Part shown: positions 9,844 to 17,906 of the stretch, piece after piece
How the letters are laid out: the number at the start of each line of letters is the position of its first letter
Numbering within the stretch: the stretch's first letter is position 1
Source of the DNA: Tumebacillus algifaecis
GTDB lineage: Bacteria; Bacillota; Bacilli; Tumebacillales; Tumebacillaceae
Assembly (NCBI RefSeq): GCF_002243515.1
Contig: NZ_CP022657.1
Location: forward strand, 1,541,001 to 1,605,000
DNA: 64,000 nt
Direction: 5' to 3'
Program-made: the position numbers and the translations under genes
The notes under the pieces: generated by a model
What the model was told of the DNA's origin: nothing
What the model saw: the letters and a program-made list of their open reading frames with translations, nothing else
Database searches by the model: none

Positions 9844-10173
9844 ATGGCATCTGACGCAATCTTGACCATCACCGATGCGAATTTTGCAGAAACGATCAAG
9901 AACTCGGAGACTCCGATCTTGGTTGATTTCTGGGCAACTTGGTGCGGCCCGTGCCGCATGCTCGCTCCGGTACTTGAAGATGTATCAACAGAAACAGCTG
10001 GCAAGCTGTCGATCGGTAAGCTGAACATCGACGAAAACCAAGCGACCACCCAACAATTTGGCGTTATGTCCATCCCGACGATGCTCGTCTTCAAAGGCGG
10101 CGAAGTCGTGAAGACGATCGTGGGCTACAAGTCCAAAAACGACCTGCTTAACGAGCTGGAATCTGTAATTTAA
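9844..10173 (+). CDS. trxA: Thioredoxin
   Basis: 109 residues, the standard length. The redox motif WCGPC (Cys34, Cys37) sits in FWATWCGPCR, and the cis-proline loop is VMSIPT. It is a cytoplasmic disulfide reductant for ribonucleotide reductase, peroxiredoxins and others. ATG 9844 follows ACGGAGGTATGAACC. It closes a unit with the NifU-like gene and is followed by a terminator. Confidence 0.96.
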   Translation: MASDAILTITDANFAETIKNSETPILVDFWATWCGPCRMLAPVLEDVSTETAGKLSIGKLNIDENQATTQQFGVMSIPTMLVFKGGEVVKTIVGYKSKNDLLNELESVI

Positions 10174-10187
10174 GTGGGACATCCAAC

Positions 10188-10214
10188 AAGGCACCGTGCA
10201 AACGGTGCTTTTTT
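10188..10214 (+). terminator. Intrinsic terminator after trxA
   Basis: The stem GCACCGT-GCAA-ACGGTGC is followed by six T. Confidence 0.85.
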
Positions 10215-10243
10215 GGTGTGATCTGCGCGAAAATGCGCAAAAG

Positions 10244-10276
10244 AAAACACCGTTGCCTCGTGGCAGCGGTGTTTTT
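10244..10276. terminator. Bidirectional terminator facing hemL
   Basis: The hairpin AACACCGTTGCC...GGCAGCGGTGTT has A and T tracts on both sides. It probably ends hemL on the minus strand. Confidence 0.75.
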
Positions 10277-10289
10277 GTGTGATTGGTGC

Positions 10290-11585
10290 TTAGAGTTTGG
10301 AGAAAGCGCGATCAGCTCCGAGCAAGGTGGAGGCGATGTCTTCTGGTGTGTGGGCTGTGGAGATGAACCAAGCCTCGTATTTTGAAGGTGCAAGCAGGAT
10401 ACCTTCTTCCAATAAAAGGTGGAAGAAGCGGGCAAATTTTTCACCGTCTGCCTGTTTCGCATCGTCATAGTTTTTCACTTCTTGGTCGGTAAAGTACATC
10501 GCAAACGCTCCGCCAACGCGGTTGACTGTGACTTTGTGCCCATATTTGCGCGCCGACTGCATCAAACCGCTTGCCAGCAGACGACCGAGGTCGCTCATGC
10601 GGTCATACGTGCCTGGTTTTTGCAATTCTTCCAAACAGGCGATCCCTGCCGCGATCGACGCGGGGTTGCCCGCCATCGTGCCAGCCTGATAGGCAGGTCC
10701 TAAAGGAGCGACCTGCTCCATGATGTCTACGCGGCCACCGTACGCACCGATCGGCAGACCGCCGCCGATGATCTTGCCAAGCGCCGTCATGTCGGGCGTC
10801 ACGCCGAGCAAATTTTGTGCACCACCATACATGAAGCGGAACGCTGTGATCACTTCGTCATAGATCACCAGCGCGCCATGTTGATGTGTCAATTCGTTAA
10901 CGCCTTGCAGAAAACCGGACTCTGGCGCCACGATGCCAAAATTGCCGACGATCGGCTCGACCAGCACAGCGGCCACCTGATCGCCCCATTTTTCCAGCGC
11001 TGCTTCATATGCTTTGAGATCGTTAAACGGTACGGTGATCACGTCCTCTGCGATCGACTGCGGAATCCCTGCCGAATCGGGAATGCCGAGCGTCGAAGGG
11101 CCGGAGCCAGCTGCGACCAGCACGAGGTCGGAGTGGCCGTGGTAGCAACCTGCAAATTTCATGATCTTGGTGCGCCCTGTGTAGGCTCGAGCTACGCGGA
11201 TACAGGTCATCACCGCTTCGGTGCCGGAGTTGACGAAGCGGACTTTTTCCATGGAAGGAATCGCTTCTTTCAGCATTTTCGCCAAATCGATCTCCAGCGT
11301 CGTCGGTGTCCCGTACAGCACGCCCGTGTGGGCGGCGCGCGAAATCGCTTCGGCCACATGCTTGTTGCCGTGGCCGTGGATCAGCGGACCATACGCTGCG
11401 AGATAGTCTATGTATCGGTTGCCGTCCACATCATACAGATAAGCACCTTCCCCTTTTTCCATGAAGACAGGGGCACCGCCGCCGACCGCTTTGAACGAGC
11501 GGGAAGGAGAGTTGACGCCGCCGACGATCGCTTGTTGTGCTTCTTCATAATATCGTTCCGAGTTGGAATGGTTGAGTTTTGCCAT
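10290..11585 (-). CDS. hemL: Glutamate-1-semialdehyde 2,1-aminomutase
   Basis: 431 residues from ATG 11585, preceded on its strand by AAGGTGGAG. The frame stays open for 942 bp further upstream, but that stretch is antisense to another gene and is not protein-like. PLP aminomutase features: [10 protein letters not shown] at the N-terminus, [16 protein letters not shown], and the Schiff-base lysine in [11 protein letters not shown]. It converts glutamate-1-semialdehyde to 5-aminolevulinate. It stands alone, away from the hemAXCDB genes, so it may be the second copy (GsaB-like) found in many Bacillales. Which paralog it is cannot be decided here. Confidence 0.93.
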   Translation of the reverse strand: MAKLNHSNSERYYEEAQQAIVGGVNSPSRSFKAVGGGAPVFMEKGEGAYLYDVDGNRYIDYLAAYGPLIHGHGNKHVAEAISRAAHTGVLYGTPTTLEIDLAKMLKEAIPSMEKVRFVNSGTEAVMTCIRVARAYTGRTKIMKFAGCYHGHSDLVLVAAGSGPSTLGIPDSAGIPQSIAEDVITVPFNDLKAYEAALEKWGDQVAAVLVEPIVGNFGIVAPESGFLQGVNELTHQHGALVIYDEVITAFRFMYGGAQNLLGVTPDMTALGKIIGGGLPIGAYGGRVDIMEQVAPLGPAYQAGTMAGNPASIAAGIACLEELQKPGTYDRMSDLGRLLASGLMQSARKYGHKVTVNRVGGAFAMYFTDQEVKNYDDAKQADGEKFARFFHLLLEEGILLAPSKYEAWFISTAHTPEDIASTLLGADRAFSKL

Positions 11586-11705
11586 GATGTTTCTCCACCT
11601 TTCTTGTCCAGTCCTTATCGTACCAAAAAATCGAACGACCGACATTCCTATTTTACAGCCTCCGAAAGATGTACCAAACAATGGAGTAGAACGGAGGAAA
11701 CAAAG

Positions 11706-12491
11706 TTGAAAGCAAAGTGGAACAAAATCATCTGGATCACCGCCCCGATTCTCGTCGCCGGGTCGGTCTATGTGTTTACGAATGCAGCGGCGTCCAATGA
11801 GGACAACGGAATCACCGGCACGCTCGTCAGTTCGGAGGCGTTGAGCGAAGCGGAACTGGCAGCGCTTCAGTCGGCCCAACCCGCTCCGGCTCCGGCTTCG
11901 AGCGTTGATCTGGAGTCGATCAACCCATTCACCGTCTATACGCCGCCCGCTTCCGTCGCAACCACCACCGCTACACCACCAGCCACTCCGGTTGTGGCAG
12001 CAGCGCCCTTTTCGCTTCAGAACGTGTCCAAGCTGAAGTTGAAGACGCAGACCACCTTGGGCGAGGTCAAACTGGACTTCAAAGCGGAGGACGGCAAACG
12101 AAAGCTGACCGGAAAAATAGGGGATCGCGAAATCAAAATCGAAGGTGAGCAGGCACTGCAAGTGCTGAATCAGCTGTTGGAAAATCTCGGCCTGCAAGAT
12201 TCGATGACCACGCTGCTCCGCGGGGAGGACGTCAAGCTCGACACGACGCTGGCTGGTGCGCTGATGGGTCTTGAGATCGATTTGAAAGATGGTCGCAAGA
12301 TCGAGACCAAACCGTCGAAGGGCAAGAGCCCGAAAGCGGAGGGACGTCATGACAATGGCAACCACTACGGCTGGGACAAAGAACAGAAGGAGAAAGAGAA
12401 GAAAGCGAAAGAAAAAGAAAAGGAGCAGAAAGGCAAAGGGAAAGACAAAGGCGGGCAACAGGATCAAGATGAACAGGGCGAAGACGAGTAA
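11706..12491 (+). CDS. Exported or membrane-anchored protein with charged Lys/Glu tail
   Basis: 261 residues from TTG 11706, eight bases after GGAGG (11693-11697); the only nearby upstream ATG (11682) meets a stop two codons later. The N-terminus has a basic start and one hydrophobic segment ([17 protein letters not shown]), either a signal peptide or an anchor. Next come a Pro/Ala/Thr-rich linker (about 55-100), a beta-rich core with [19 protein letters not shown] (about 105-200), and a highly charged tail of Lys/Glu repeats ending in Asp/Glu. No known family is recognised. The tail suggests binding to an anionic surface or disorder; this is inference. Confidence 0.7.
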   Translation: MKAKWNKIIWITAPILVAGSVYVFTNAAASNEDNGITGTLVSSEALSEAELAALQSAQPAPAPASSVDLESINPFTVYTPPASVATTTATPPATPVVAAAPFSLQNVSKLKLKTQTTLGEVKLDFKAEDGKRKLTGKIGDREIKIEGEQALQVLNQLLENLGLQDSMTTLLRGEDVKLDTTLAGALMGLEIDLKDGRKIETKPSKGKSPKAEGRHDNGNHYGWDKEQKEKEKKAKEKEKEQKGKGKDKGGQQDQDEQGEDE

Positions 12492-12512
12492 TTGTCGTTC
12501 GCAACCCATAGC

Positions 12513-12546
12513 AACTGCCGTCCGCATAAGCGGGCGGCAGTTCTTG
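12513..12546 (+). terminator. Intrinsic terminator before selA
   Basis: Strong stem AACTGCCGTCCGC / GCGGGCGGCAGTT with a short T-rich tail. Confidence 0.65.
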
Positions 12547-12606
12547 CGTTTTAAAACTTTTGAAAATCAGCTAGAATGGTAAGATAGTGAAACGCAAGAA
12601 GAGGAT

Positions 12607-14025
12607 GTGATCGGTTTGGAAAAGCGAGGCACGGAGCTTCTGCGCGGCTTGCCCGCCGTGCATCGGCTGCTCGACCATCCGCACTGCCGTCAACTGGCCG
12701 CAACGCACGGACAAAAGCTATTGTCTGCGGCGGCAGGTGAGGTGATCGGCGAAGTGCGCGCCCGAATTTTGCAAGGGGAGACGGTTGTTGAGACCGATCT
12801 GGACCTGCTGGCTGATCGGGTGGCAGAACGTGTGCAACGGCAGTTTGAAATGAACTATCGGGCGGTGGTCAACGCAACCGGAGTGGTCCTGCACACCAAT
12901 TTGGGACGAGCACCGCTGGCCGAAGTTGCGGTGGCCGCGATTGAACGCACCGCAAGAGGGTATAACAATGTGGAGTTGAATCTGCAAACTGGCGAACGTG
13001 GCTCCCGCTATGAACATGTGGAACAACTGATCTGTGAGCTAACAGGTGCGGAAGCGGCGCTTGTCGTCAACAACAACGCAGCGGCCGTCCTGCTTGTGCT
13101 GACCGAACTCGCCAAAGGAAAAAGCGTGATCATCTCGCGCGGGCAAATGGTCGAAATCGGCGGTTCCTTCCGCGTTTCGGAAGTGATGAAAGCAAGCGGT
13201 GCCCACCTTGTCGAAGTCGGTACCACCAACAAGACGCACGAGTATGATTACGAGCGGGCGATCGACGACGATACCGCGCTGATCTTGCGCGTGCACACTA
13301 GTAACTTCCGACTGGTCGGTTTCACCCATCAACCGGAGCTGTCCGATTTGGTGGCGCTGGCTCACGCGCGCAATGTTCCGGTCTATGAAGACTTGGGCTC
13401 CGGCACGCTGTTCGACCTGCGGGCCCACGGCATCGGCGACGAACCGACTGTGCGCGAAACGGTGCGAGCGGGCGTGGACGTCTGCTCTTTTTCCGGGGAT
13501 AAACTGCTCGGTGCGACACAGGCCGGAATTATTGTCGGCAAGCAGGAATACATAAAACGAATCAAGAAAAACCAATTGACCCGCGCTCTACGCGTGGACA
13601 AGTTAACGCTAGCCGCTCTGGAAGCGACGTTACGCCTGTACCTCGATGAAGATCGGGCCAAGCGCGACATTCCGACCTTGTGGATGATGCTGCGCACCGA
13701 GGAGTCGATGAGTCCAGAGGCGGAACGTCTGCGGGCAGGTCTAGCGGCTGTGTTTGGCGATCAGGCTGAAGTGGCTGTCGAACCTGGCTTGTCACAGGTA
13801 GGTGGAGGCTCTCTGCCGACAGAAGAACTGCCCACGTGGCATGTGACGGTGCGCTCCCGCCAGTTTTCGCTCAATCGATTGGAGCAAGCGCTTCGTCAGG
13901 TTACACTTCCAGTGCTGACGACTATGCGAAAGGAGGCGATCCATTTCGATGTCCGAACGATCTTCCCACGAGAAATCGACCAAGTTGTCGCAAGCGTCCG
14001 TGACGCCTTCGCAAGGCTCGGGTGA
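12607..14025 (+). CDS. selA: L-seryl-tRNA(Sec) selenium transferase
   Basis: 472 residues, normal for SelA. It is a PLP enzyme that turns Ser-tRNA(Sec) into Sec-tRNA(Sec) using selenophosphate. Visible markers are NATGVVLHTNLGRAPL, the helix YNNVELNL, and the PLP lysine in FSGDKLLGATQAGI. The GTG at 12607 sits almost on top of the ribosome site AAGAGGA, so TTG 12616 (spacing 11) may be the real start. The 3' end overlaps selD by 77 bp in another frame, implying co-translation. selB and the Sec tRNA gene are not in the window and must be elsewhere. Confidence 0.95.
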   Translation: MIGLEKRGTELLRGLPAVHRLLDHPHCRQLAATHGQKLLSAAAGEVIGEVRARILQGETVVETDLDLLADRVAERVQRQFEMNYRAVVNATGVVLHTNLGRAPLAEVAVAAIERTARGYNNVELNLQTGERGSRYEHVEQLICELTGAEAALVVNNNAAAVLLVLTELAKGKSVIISRGQMVEIGGSFRVSEVMKASGAHLVEVGTTNKTHEYDYERAIDDDTALILRVHTSNFRLVGFTHQPELSDLVALAHARNVPVYEDLGSGTLFDLRAHGIGDEPTVRETVRAGVDVCSFSGDKLLGATQAGIIVGKQEYIKRIKKNQLTRALRVDKLTLAALEATLRLYLDEDRAKRDIPTLWMMLRTEESMSPEAERLRAGLAAVFGDQAEVAVEPGLSQVGGGSLPTEELPTWHVTVRSRQFSLNRLEQALRQVTLPVLTTMRKEAIHFDVRTIFPREIDQVVASVRDAFARLG

Positions 14026-15085
14026 TGCTGTGCTGCCAAGCGAGCAGGTGCGACTGACCTTGCTGACCGAAAAAGCTGGCTGAGGCTGCAAAATCGGCCC
14101 GGCCGATCTGGCGCAAGTTTTGCGTCATCTCCCTCCAAATGTTCCAAATGCAAATCTGATCGTCGGAATCGACACCTCCGACGATGCGGGTGTTTATAAG
14201 CTGAATGACGATACGGCGCTGGTTCAGACAGTCGACTATTTTACACCGGTCGTCGATGACCCGTATATGTTTGGCGCGATTGCGGCAGCAAATGCGCTGT
14301 CTGACGTGTATGCGATGGGCGGGACGCCGCTGACGGTCTTGAACATCGTCGGTTTCCCGATCGCTAAGCTGGACAAAAAAATCCTTGCCGAAATCCTGCG
14401 CGGTGGCGCTGACAAGGTGCGCGAAGCGGGTGCGGTGATCGCTGGCGGTCACTCGATCGACGATACCGACCCGAAATTTGGCATGGCGGTAACCGGAACC
14501 GTCCACCCGGACAAGGTGTGGACCAATGCTGGTGCCAAGCCGGGCGACAAGCTGATCTTGACCAAGCCGATCGGCGTAGGCATCGTAACCACGGCGATCA
14601 AGCGCGGGAAGGCGTCGCCCGAACTGATCAAGCTGGTCGAAACGACGATGGCCGCGCTGAACAAAGTGGCAGCGGAGACGGCAAAGGAGTTCACCGTCCA
14701 CGGCTGCACCGATGTTACCGGATTTGGACTCGCTGGTCATGCGCTCGAGATGGCACGCGGTGCCAACGCGGGCATCGTGTTGTACGCCTCACAGGTGCCA
14801 CTTTTGCCCGACACCCGTGAGTTGGTTGAGCAAAAGGTGTATCCAGGCGGTACGGTGCGCAACATCGACTGGGTCAAGGACGATGTGCACTACCGCGAAG
14901 GGGTGGATGAAACCACGAAGATCATCCTCTGCGACGCGGTAACCTCTGGCGGATTGCTGCTCGCCGTGCCTGCAGAAGAGGCTGAGCAACTCCTCCAAAA
15001 ACTACAGGAGCGCGGTATTGCGGCAGCCTCCATCATAGGCGAAGTGGTCGCCGATCACCCGCGCCAACTCACCGTTCGTCCGTAA
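13949..15085 (+). CDS. selD: Selenide, water dikinase, selenocysteine-containing
   Basis: The frame is open from ATG 13949, placed 12 bases after AAAGGAGG and inside selA, but is interrupted by TGA at 14081-14083. Across it the protein reads EKAGUGCKIGPADL, exactly the SelD active-site loop, with Sec at residue 45 where other SelD enzymes have Cys or Sec. The product of 378 residues makes selenophosphate from selenide and ATP. Further markers are the ATP-loop lysine of that motif, DTSDDAGVY, and GGHSIDDTDPKFG. Ordinary ORF calling starts at 14120 and loses the catalytic loop. The first ~30 residues are Ser/Lys/Gln-rich and longer than usual, so a start at GTG 14030 is possible. Confidence 0.93.
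14081..14110 (+). promoter_or_regulatory. UGA(Sec) codon and candidate bacterial SECIS hairpin
   Basis: Right after the TGA at 14081, ATCGG (14093-14097) pairs with CCGAT (14103-14107) around a GC-rich loop; the full palindrome is ATCGGCC-C-GGCCGAT. Bacterial SECIS elements lie just downstream of the UGA and are read by SelB. The distance here (about 14 nt to the loop) is roughly right, but the exact SelB loop requirement was not checked. Confidence 0.55.
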
Positions 15086-15094
15086 CGAACAGCA

Positions 15095-15131
15095 AAAGGG
15101 GACTCCTTCACACGAGGAGTCCCTTCTTTTT
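15095..15131. terminator. Bidirectional terminator between selD and the CPBP protease gene
   Basis: The hairpin AAGGGGACTCCT...AGGAGTCCCTT is flanked by A-rich and T-rich tracts. Confidence 0.85.
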
Positions 15132-16577
15132 GACCACGAGCAGCAAGAGCGGCAACAATAGCCAAATCAAGCTCATATAAGACCCAAACGCCCCAGCCAG
15201 CGCGATGCTGGCCAGCAGAGAATTGTACAAGAAATGTCCGATCATAACGGCACCGAGCCCATACTGTCGATACAGAAAGAAAAAAAGTGGGCCGATCAAC
15301 AAGCTCAGTTCGATCACACGTAAATACCACGGGGACACGTTGTATAACAGATGTCCCAACGACCAGATCAGGGAGGAGATGAGCACAGTTGCCACTCCCG
15401 ATTTGAACAAGCGGCGCAACCAGATCGCGCTGAGCTTGCGATAGATCAGTTCTTCAAACACAGCCGCGCTCAGCGGGGCGAGCAAGGGCAGCAAAAAGGG
15501 CCACCAGAATAGCGCGATCGCTTCTTGCGCTTGCAGATCGGACACCCAAGCCCCTAGCGGCGCCGAGGCCCACAAGAACAGCGTGCTGGCACCTGCTAAA
15601 CAACCAAAGACCCCATATCCGGCCACCACTTGCTGTTCCAACCACCCATTCTCCTGTAACCGCTCTTTCCACGGCCAGCGCCCCTGCCAAGCGAGTGTAA
15701 GGGCGAAAAAGACGATTGCTCCGATCGCCAGCGCCTGGAACAGACCGACCAGAGTGGGAGCTAGTAGCCATTTGATGAGGGCGATACATCCGCTAACGAT
15801 TGCTTCACCGTACGGTCGGCGCTCGGCACGTCCGTTTTTCCACAGCACATAGATGCCAGCAAGTACAATGCAAGCCACGAGAAGCAGATTCAGATAGCCA
15901 CCCCCGATCTGTGTCACTGCTTGCCAATCAAAGCGATTTGACACAGTCGCCTCATCTGCTCGTGTGGCTAGGTCCCAAGACCTGCTAGCAACAGAGGTTT
16001 CCAAGCGATGAGCGAACGCGACCCAGCGCTCACGATCCAACTCAGCGAGGATCACTTCGCGAAGATCTGCATAGCGGTAACCGCTCTCAAACTCGATCAA
16101 CACATGATCTGGGCCCTCATTCTTAATAGAAGAAACAGCTAAATGGTCTAGACCATATCGAATGCTTAGTTCCTTGCGCACCGTCTCAATGTGTTCTGCT
16201 TGCGAGCCCTCTACTAGTGCTATAGTCGCACCGCGCACACCTTCGACTTGTCCATTTTGTCGGTTCACCAGCACTTCCGTTTCGCCTGAGGTTACCTTCC
16301 ACATCACCAAAGGTTTGTTGGGATCGCTCGCTTCCTTGCGAAACGCGTCGCTCAATCCGCGCTCTTGAAGGTGGCGCGACACCGTTTGATTCTCTTCTTG
16401 CCGCACGATCATCGGCTTTGTGCCGATCCACTGCGCGGCGATCTCTTTCGCCTGTTCCGGTGTGACCACAACGGGTAGGGGAGTGTGCTGTACCGCGCGC
16501 ACAACGAACAGCTCAGTGAGCAAAAGCACCACTCCGATCAACCCGACAAAAAGCAACCCCCGTAGGCTTCGCACCAT
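15108..16577 (-). CDS. CPBP-family intramembrane metalloprotease with large N-terminal ectodomain
   Basis: 489 residues from ATG 16577, which follows GGAAGGAGGG; the frame continues 53 codons upstream without a ribosome site. One N-terminal membrane segment precedes a ~230-residue region with PepSY-like pattern (VTPEQAKEIAAQW). Several membrane helices and the CPBP/Abi domain follow, with its three motifs: EELIYR near residue 374, WSLGH near 406, and GHFLYN near 446. Members cut substrates inside the membrane, for example prenylated proteins or anti-sigma factors. The substrate is unknown. The ectodomain suggests sensing or substrate selection outside the cell; that is inference. Confidence 0.85.
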   Translation of the reverse strand: MVRSLRGLLFVGLIGVVLLLTELFVVRAVQHTPLPVVVTPEQAKEIAAQWIGTKPMIVRQEENQTVSRHLQERGLSDAFRKEASDPNKPLVMWKVTSGETEVLVNRQNGQVEGVRGATIALVEGSQAEHIETVRKELSIRYGLDHLAVSSIKNEGPDHVLIEFESGYRYADLREVILAELDRERWVAFAHRLETSVASRSWDLATRADEATVSNRFDWQAVTQIGGGYLNLLLVACIVLAGIYVLWKNGRAERRPYGEAIVSGCIALIKWLLAPTLVGLFQALAIGAIVFFALTLAWQGRWPWKERLQENGWLEQQVVAGYGVFGCLAGASTLFLWASAPLGAWVSDLQAQEAIALFWWPFLLPLLAPLSAAVFEELIYRKLSAIWLRRLFKSGVATVLISSLIWSLGHLLYNVSPWYLRVIELSLLIGPLFFFLYRQYGLGAVMIGHFLYNSLLASIALAGAFGSYMSLIWLLLPLLLLVVKKKGLLV

Positions 16578-16640
16578 CTGTATGTTCTTCCCTCCTTCCA
16601 CACAATTTACCCAAGTGTAGCACAAATGTGAAAAATAATG

Positions 16641-16669
16641 TTGACATTCCGAGGTTTTGTCAATATAAT
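16641..16669 (+). promoter_or_regulatory. Perfect-consensus sigma-A promoter
   Basis: TTGACA (16641-16646), a spacer of exactly 17 bp, and TATAAT (16664-16669). The predicted start is near 16677. No protein gene follows closely; the next signal is a hairpin-terminated short RNA. Confidence 0.85.
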
Positions 16670-16676
16670 ATTTGAT

Positions 16677-16753
16677 GCTATGAACCTTACATAGTCCATG
16701 AGGATTCTCCTCATCCTTTAAAAAAGCGATGATCACCGAATCATCGTTTTTTT
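16677..16753 (+). ncRNA. Candidate ~77-nt structured small RNA
   Basis: Starts at the consensus promoter and ends at an intrinsic terminator. Three consecutive hairpins are visible: CTATG/CATAG (16678-16694), ATGAGGA/TCCTCAT (16698-16714), and the terminator CGATGAT/ATCATCG (16727-16746) followed by seven T. A four-codon ORF (ATG AAC CTT ACA, stop) lies in the first hairpin. It could be a trans-acting sRNA or an attenuated leader for codY 325 bp downstream. No known RNA family was recognised. Confidence 0.6.
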
Positions 16754-17078
16754 CATGGGATTTTTTATAAAATCTTCATTGCAAAAAGTTCCAAACCTTG
16801 TTATATTTGAACAGGATTCTAAAATTATCAGAATTGTTCTTGTTTACTTTGCCCAATTTTAATATACGATGCGAGTGACAGGTATGATCCTGCTCGAAAT
16901 GGGCAATGTTGATGGATGAGGATGAATTGTTACAGTTCTATGATAATTTCCTAGTTTTTCGATTGTACGCTTGAAAATGCGAACAACATCGTCTACTGTA
17001 TAGTTGTTGCACAGTTAAGAATCAATAAAAATCACAAAGTGTTAGCGAGACTAAGAAAAATAGATAGCAGGTGAACCC
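16754..17078 (+). promoter_or_regulatory. codY upstream region with CodY-box-like site
   Basis: AT-rich 325-bp stretch with no gene. At 16823-16837 lies AATTATCAGAATTGT, matching the CodY consensus AATTTTCWGAAAATT at 11 of 15 positions. It overlaps a possible -35 element TTGTTC (16834-16839). Autoregulation of codY is known in relatives; here it is only suggested. A second weak promoter candidate (TTGAAA, 17 bp, TACTGT) lies near 16970-17000. Confidence 0.35.
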
Positions 17079-17858
17079 ATGGTTTTGTTGGAAAAAATAC
17101 AGCGTTTTAACAGGCTTTTGCAGAAATCAGCAGCGAATGGCGTCGATTTTATGGAGCTGGCCAAATTGCTCAGCGACATGGTTGACTCGAACGTCTACGT
17201 CGTGTCCAAGACGGGTAAAATTCTCGGCTTCGGTCTTGCCGAGTATGAACTGACCCTTGAGTGGAACCAGATCATGACTGTCGAACAGCGTTTCCCGGGC
17301 AATTTCAACGAGACGCTGGTCAAGATCTCCGAAACGAAGAAGAACATCGAGAACAAAGAAGCGTTCTACGTGTTTTCCGCTGAGGAGAACGAAGTGTTCA
17401 AGAAAAAGAACCTCACCATCGTCCCGATCATCGGCGGCGGCTCGCGTCTGGGTACCTTGGTGTTGGCTCGTCTGAACAACCAGTTCACCGATGAAGACCT
17501 GATCCTCTCCGAATATGGCGCGACCGTTGTTGGCATGGAGATCATTCGCTCTGAACAGGAAGAGATTCACGAAAAGGCTCGCCAGCGTGCGATGGTCATG
17601 ATGGCACTGGAGTCCCTGTCGTTCTCCGAACAAGAAGCGATCCAGCACATTTTCAGAGAGCTGGAAGGCTCCGAAGGTCTCCTCGTCGCGTCCAAGATTG
17701 CAGACCGCGTCGGCATCACCCGCTCGGTTATCGTCAATGCGATCCGCAAACTGGAATCGGCAGGCGTCATCGAGTCCCGCTCGCTCGGTATGAAAGGCAC
17801 GTACATCAAAGTGCTCAACCCGCTCTTCCTCGAACAATTGGAAGCGATGAATAAGTAA
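17079..17858 (+). CDS. codY: GTP-sensing transcriptional pleiotropic repressor
   Basis: 259 residues, the standard CodY length. The N-terminal GAF domain that binds branched-chain amino acids begins LLEKIQRFNRLLQ. The C-terminal winged helix-turn-helix is clear in ASKIADRVGITRSVIVNAIR (about 206-225). CodY represses nutrient-acquisition and stationary-phase genes when GTP and Ile/Leu/Val are plentiful, and biosynthetic clusters are often among its targets. In many Bacillales codY follows xerC-hslV-hslU; here it stands alone with a long leader and its own terminator. Confidence 0.97.
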   Translation: MVLLEKIQRFNRLLQKSAANGVDFMELAKLLSDMVDSNVYVVSKTGKILGFGLAEYELTLEWNQIMTVEQRFPGNFNETLVKISETKKNIENKEAFYVFSAEENEVFKKKNLTIVPIIGGGSRLGTLVLARLNNQFTDEDLILSEYGATVVGMEIIRSEQEEIHEKARQRAMVMMALESLSFSEQEAIQHIFRELEGSEGLLVASKIADRVGITRSVIVNAIRKLESAGVIESRSLGMKGTYIKVLNPLFLEQLEAMNK

Positions 17859-17863
17859 ATCGG

Positions 17864-17899
17864 AACGTCCTGACCTCATCGGAGGCAGGACGTTTTTTT
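17864..17899 (+). terminator. Intrinsic terminator after codY
   Basis: Stem AACGTCCTG / CAGGACGTT followed by a run of T. Confidence 0.88.
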
Positions 17900-17906
17900 G
17901 TATCGA

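Noticed and set aside
11586-12527. Open frame extending hemL 942 bp upstream on the minus strand
   Set aside because: It is antisense to the Lys/Glu-rich exported protein, reads as low-complexity Phe/Leu/Gly sequence, and hemL has its own ATG and ribosome site at 11585.
14081-14083. Reading the TGA in selD as a nonsense mutation or frameshift pseudogene
   Set aside because: The stop lies exactly at the catalytic Sec/Cys position, the frame is intact on both sides, and selA is adjacent.
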